Part shown: positions 63,643 to 64,000 of the stretch, in pieces
Layout: each line of letters starts with the position of its first letter
Numbering within the stretch: the first letter of the stretch is position 1
Assembly: GCF_004564375.1 (NCBI RefSeq)
Contig: NZ_CP038267.1
Coordinates: 2,854,501-2,918,500, forward strand
DNA length: 64,000 nucleotides
DNA from: Nocardioides euryhalodurans
GTDB taxonomy: Bacteria; Actinomycetota; Actinomycetes; Propionibacteriales; Nocardioidaceae
Direction: 5' to 3'
The notes under the pieces: generated by a model
The model's input: only the letters and a program-made list of their open reading frames with translations
Told to the model about the DNA's origin: nothing
Databases searched by the model: none
Made by a program: the position numbers and the translations under genes

Positions 63643-64000
63643 CTAGTCGCCGCGGCGCCAGGACCGTACGGCGGCCGCGAGCGCGACGGACAGCACCAGC
63701 AGGGCCGCGACGAGGGCGGCCCGGGCGGCGACCGGGGCCGAGGCGACCTGGAGCGTGGCCTGGTAGACGGTCATCAGCAGGGCCGCGCCGAGGGCGGAGC
63801 CGATCCGTTGCCCGGTCTGCAGGGCGCCGCCGGCCGCGCCGCCCATCCGCGGTGGGACCTCGGCGAGGGTGAGGGTGAAGTTGGGTGAGATCACGCCGCC
63901 GCCGCCCACGCCGGCGAGGAACATGGCCGGCGCCAGCGTCCACCACAGGTCGCCGCGGTCCTGGGTCACCAGCCAGGCCGACAGCGCGGTCCCCGACATC
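63643..64000 (-). CDS. MFS transporter C-terminal part (DHA2-like)
   Basis: The last 118 or more residues of a drug/proton antiporter-type MFS protein; the gene continues beyond the window, so the N-terminus and start are not visible. The segment GVGGGGVISPNFTLTLAEVP, then GGAAGGALQTGQRIGSALGA resembles motif C and the late helices of the 14-helix DHA2 family, followed by a last helix (ALVAALLVLSVALAAAVRSW) and a basic tail. Cargo unknown. Confidence 0.85.
   Translation of the reverse strand, partial: MSGTALSAWLVTQDRGDLWWTLAPAMFLAGVGGGGVISPNFTLTLAEVPPRMGGAAGGALQTGQRIGSALGAALLMTVYQATLQVASAPVAARAALVAALLVLSVALAAAVRSWRRGD

Overview
The window is high-GC actinobacterial DNA, most likely from Nocardioides or a close relative in the Nocardioidaceae (inference). 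Pointers are the dnaK-grpE-dnaJ-hspR order with an HspR operator (HAIR) before clpB, an actinobacterial LexA box before a DUF222-HNH gene, several mycothiol-type DinB-fold proteins, two SigE-family ECF sigma factors, a DUF3151 gene, a class I lysyl-tRNA synthetase and many genes that look leaderless. No rRNA, tRNA, CRISPR array, IS element or origin was recognised.

Layout. 1-3227: chaperone operon (dnaK C-terminal part, grpE, dnaJ, hspR). 3355-5266: three overlapping genes whose first two products resemble WXG/ESX-type helical proteins. 5251-8301: a Cys-rich pentapeptide-repeat protein, then a DUF445 / Abi-alpha-like pair. 8409-11679: a lone receiver protein and clpB behind a perfect HAIR operator. 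11761-20954: mostly single metabolic or regulatory genes, including a peptidase, a LexA-box DUF222-HNH protein, a SnoaL-like protein with a divergent XRE regulator, and an ECF sigma/anti-sigma-like pair. 20974-26546: an accessory-looking stretch of small orphan genes, an acyltransferase, and a MarR regulator with its probable mycothiol-dependent target and a 23-bp operator. 26874-29311: a glucarate/galactarate-type catabolic pair (5-dehydro-4-deoxyglucarate dehydratase, here with two frameshifts, and an alpha-ketoglutarate semialdehyde dehydrogenase). 29408-33124: a ThrE-type exporter and three tandem related membrane proteins. 33126-41254: an aminotransferase and a four-gene MacB/FtsX-type ABC transporter operon, one of whose ATPases carries an AbrB-like tail. 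41404-50410: fructose-bisphosphate aldolase, a second ECF sigma pair, a SpoU methyltransferase, DedA, pyrE, DUF3151, an AbiEi-like protein and class I LysRS. 50680-54009: a LuxR-type regulator, a lipid kinase and purA. 54037-59617: a five-gene beta-glucoside operon (binding protein, two permeases, GH1 glucosidase, LacI regulator) laid out like the Streptomyces ceb genes, with two CebR-box-like operators. 59874-62542: purD-purB. 62539-64000: a decayed gene with a 14-G run, and the C-terminus of an MFS exporter.

Two families of intergenic inverted repeats recur: a 25-bp-arm hairpin at 11681-11747 and 63577-63641 with a compensatory base-pair change, and a roughly 75-bp palindromic element at about 34320-34387, 47382-47459 and 48615-48687. 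The last two copies flank the AbiEi-like gene.

How it works together: HspR from the dnaK operon probably represses clpB through the HAIR site; the LacI regulator probably controls its own sugar operon; PurA, PurD, PurB and PyrE are nucleotide-synthesis genes scattered over the last 18 kb. The candidates most worth study are the repeat families, the ABC ATPase with the AbrB-like tail, the WXG-like cassette and the SOS-box HNH gene.
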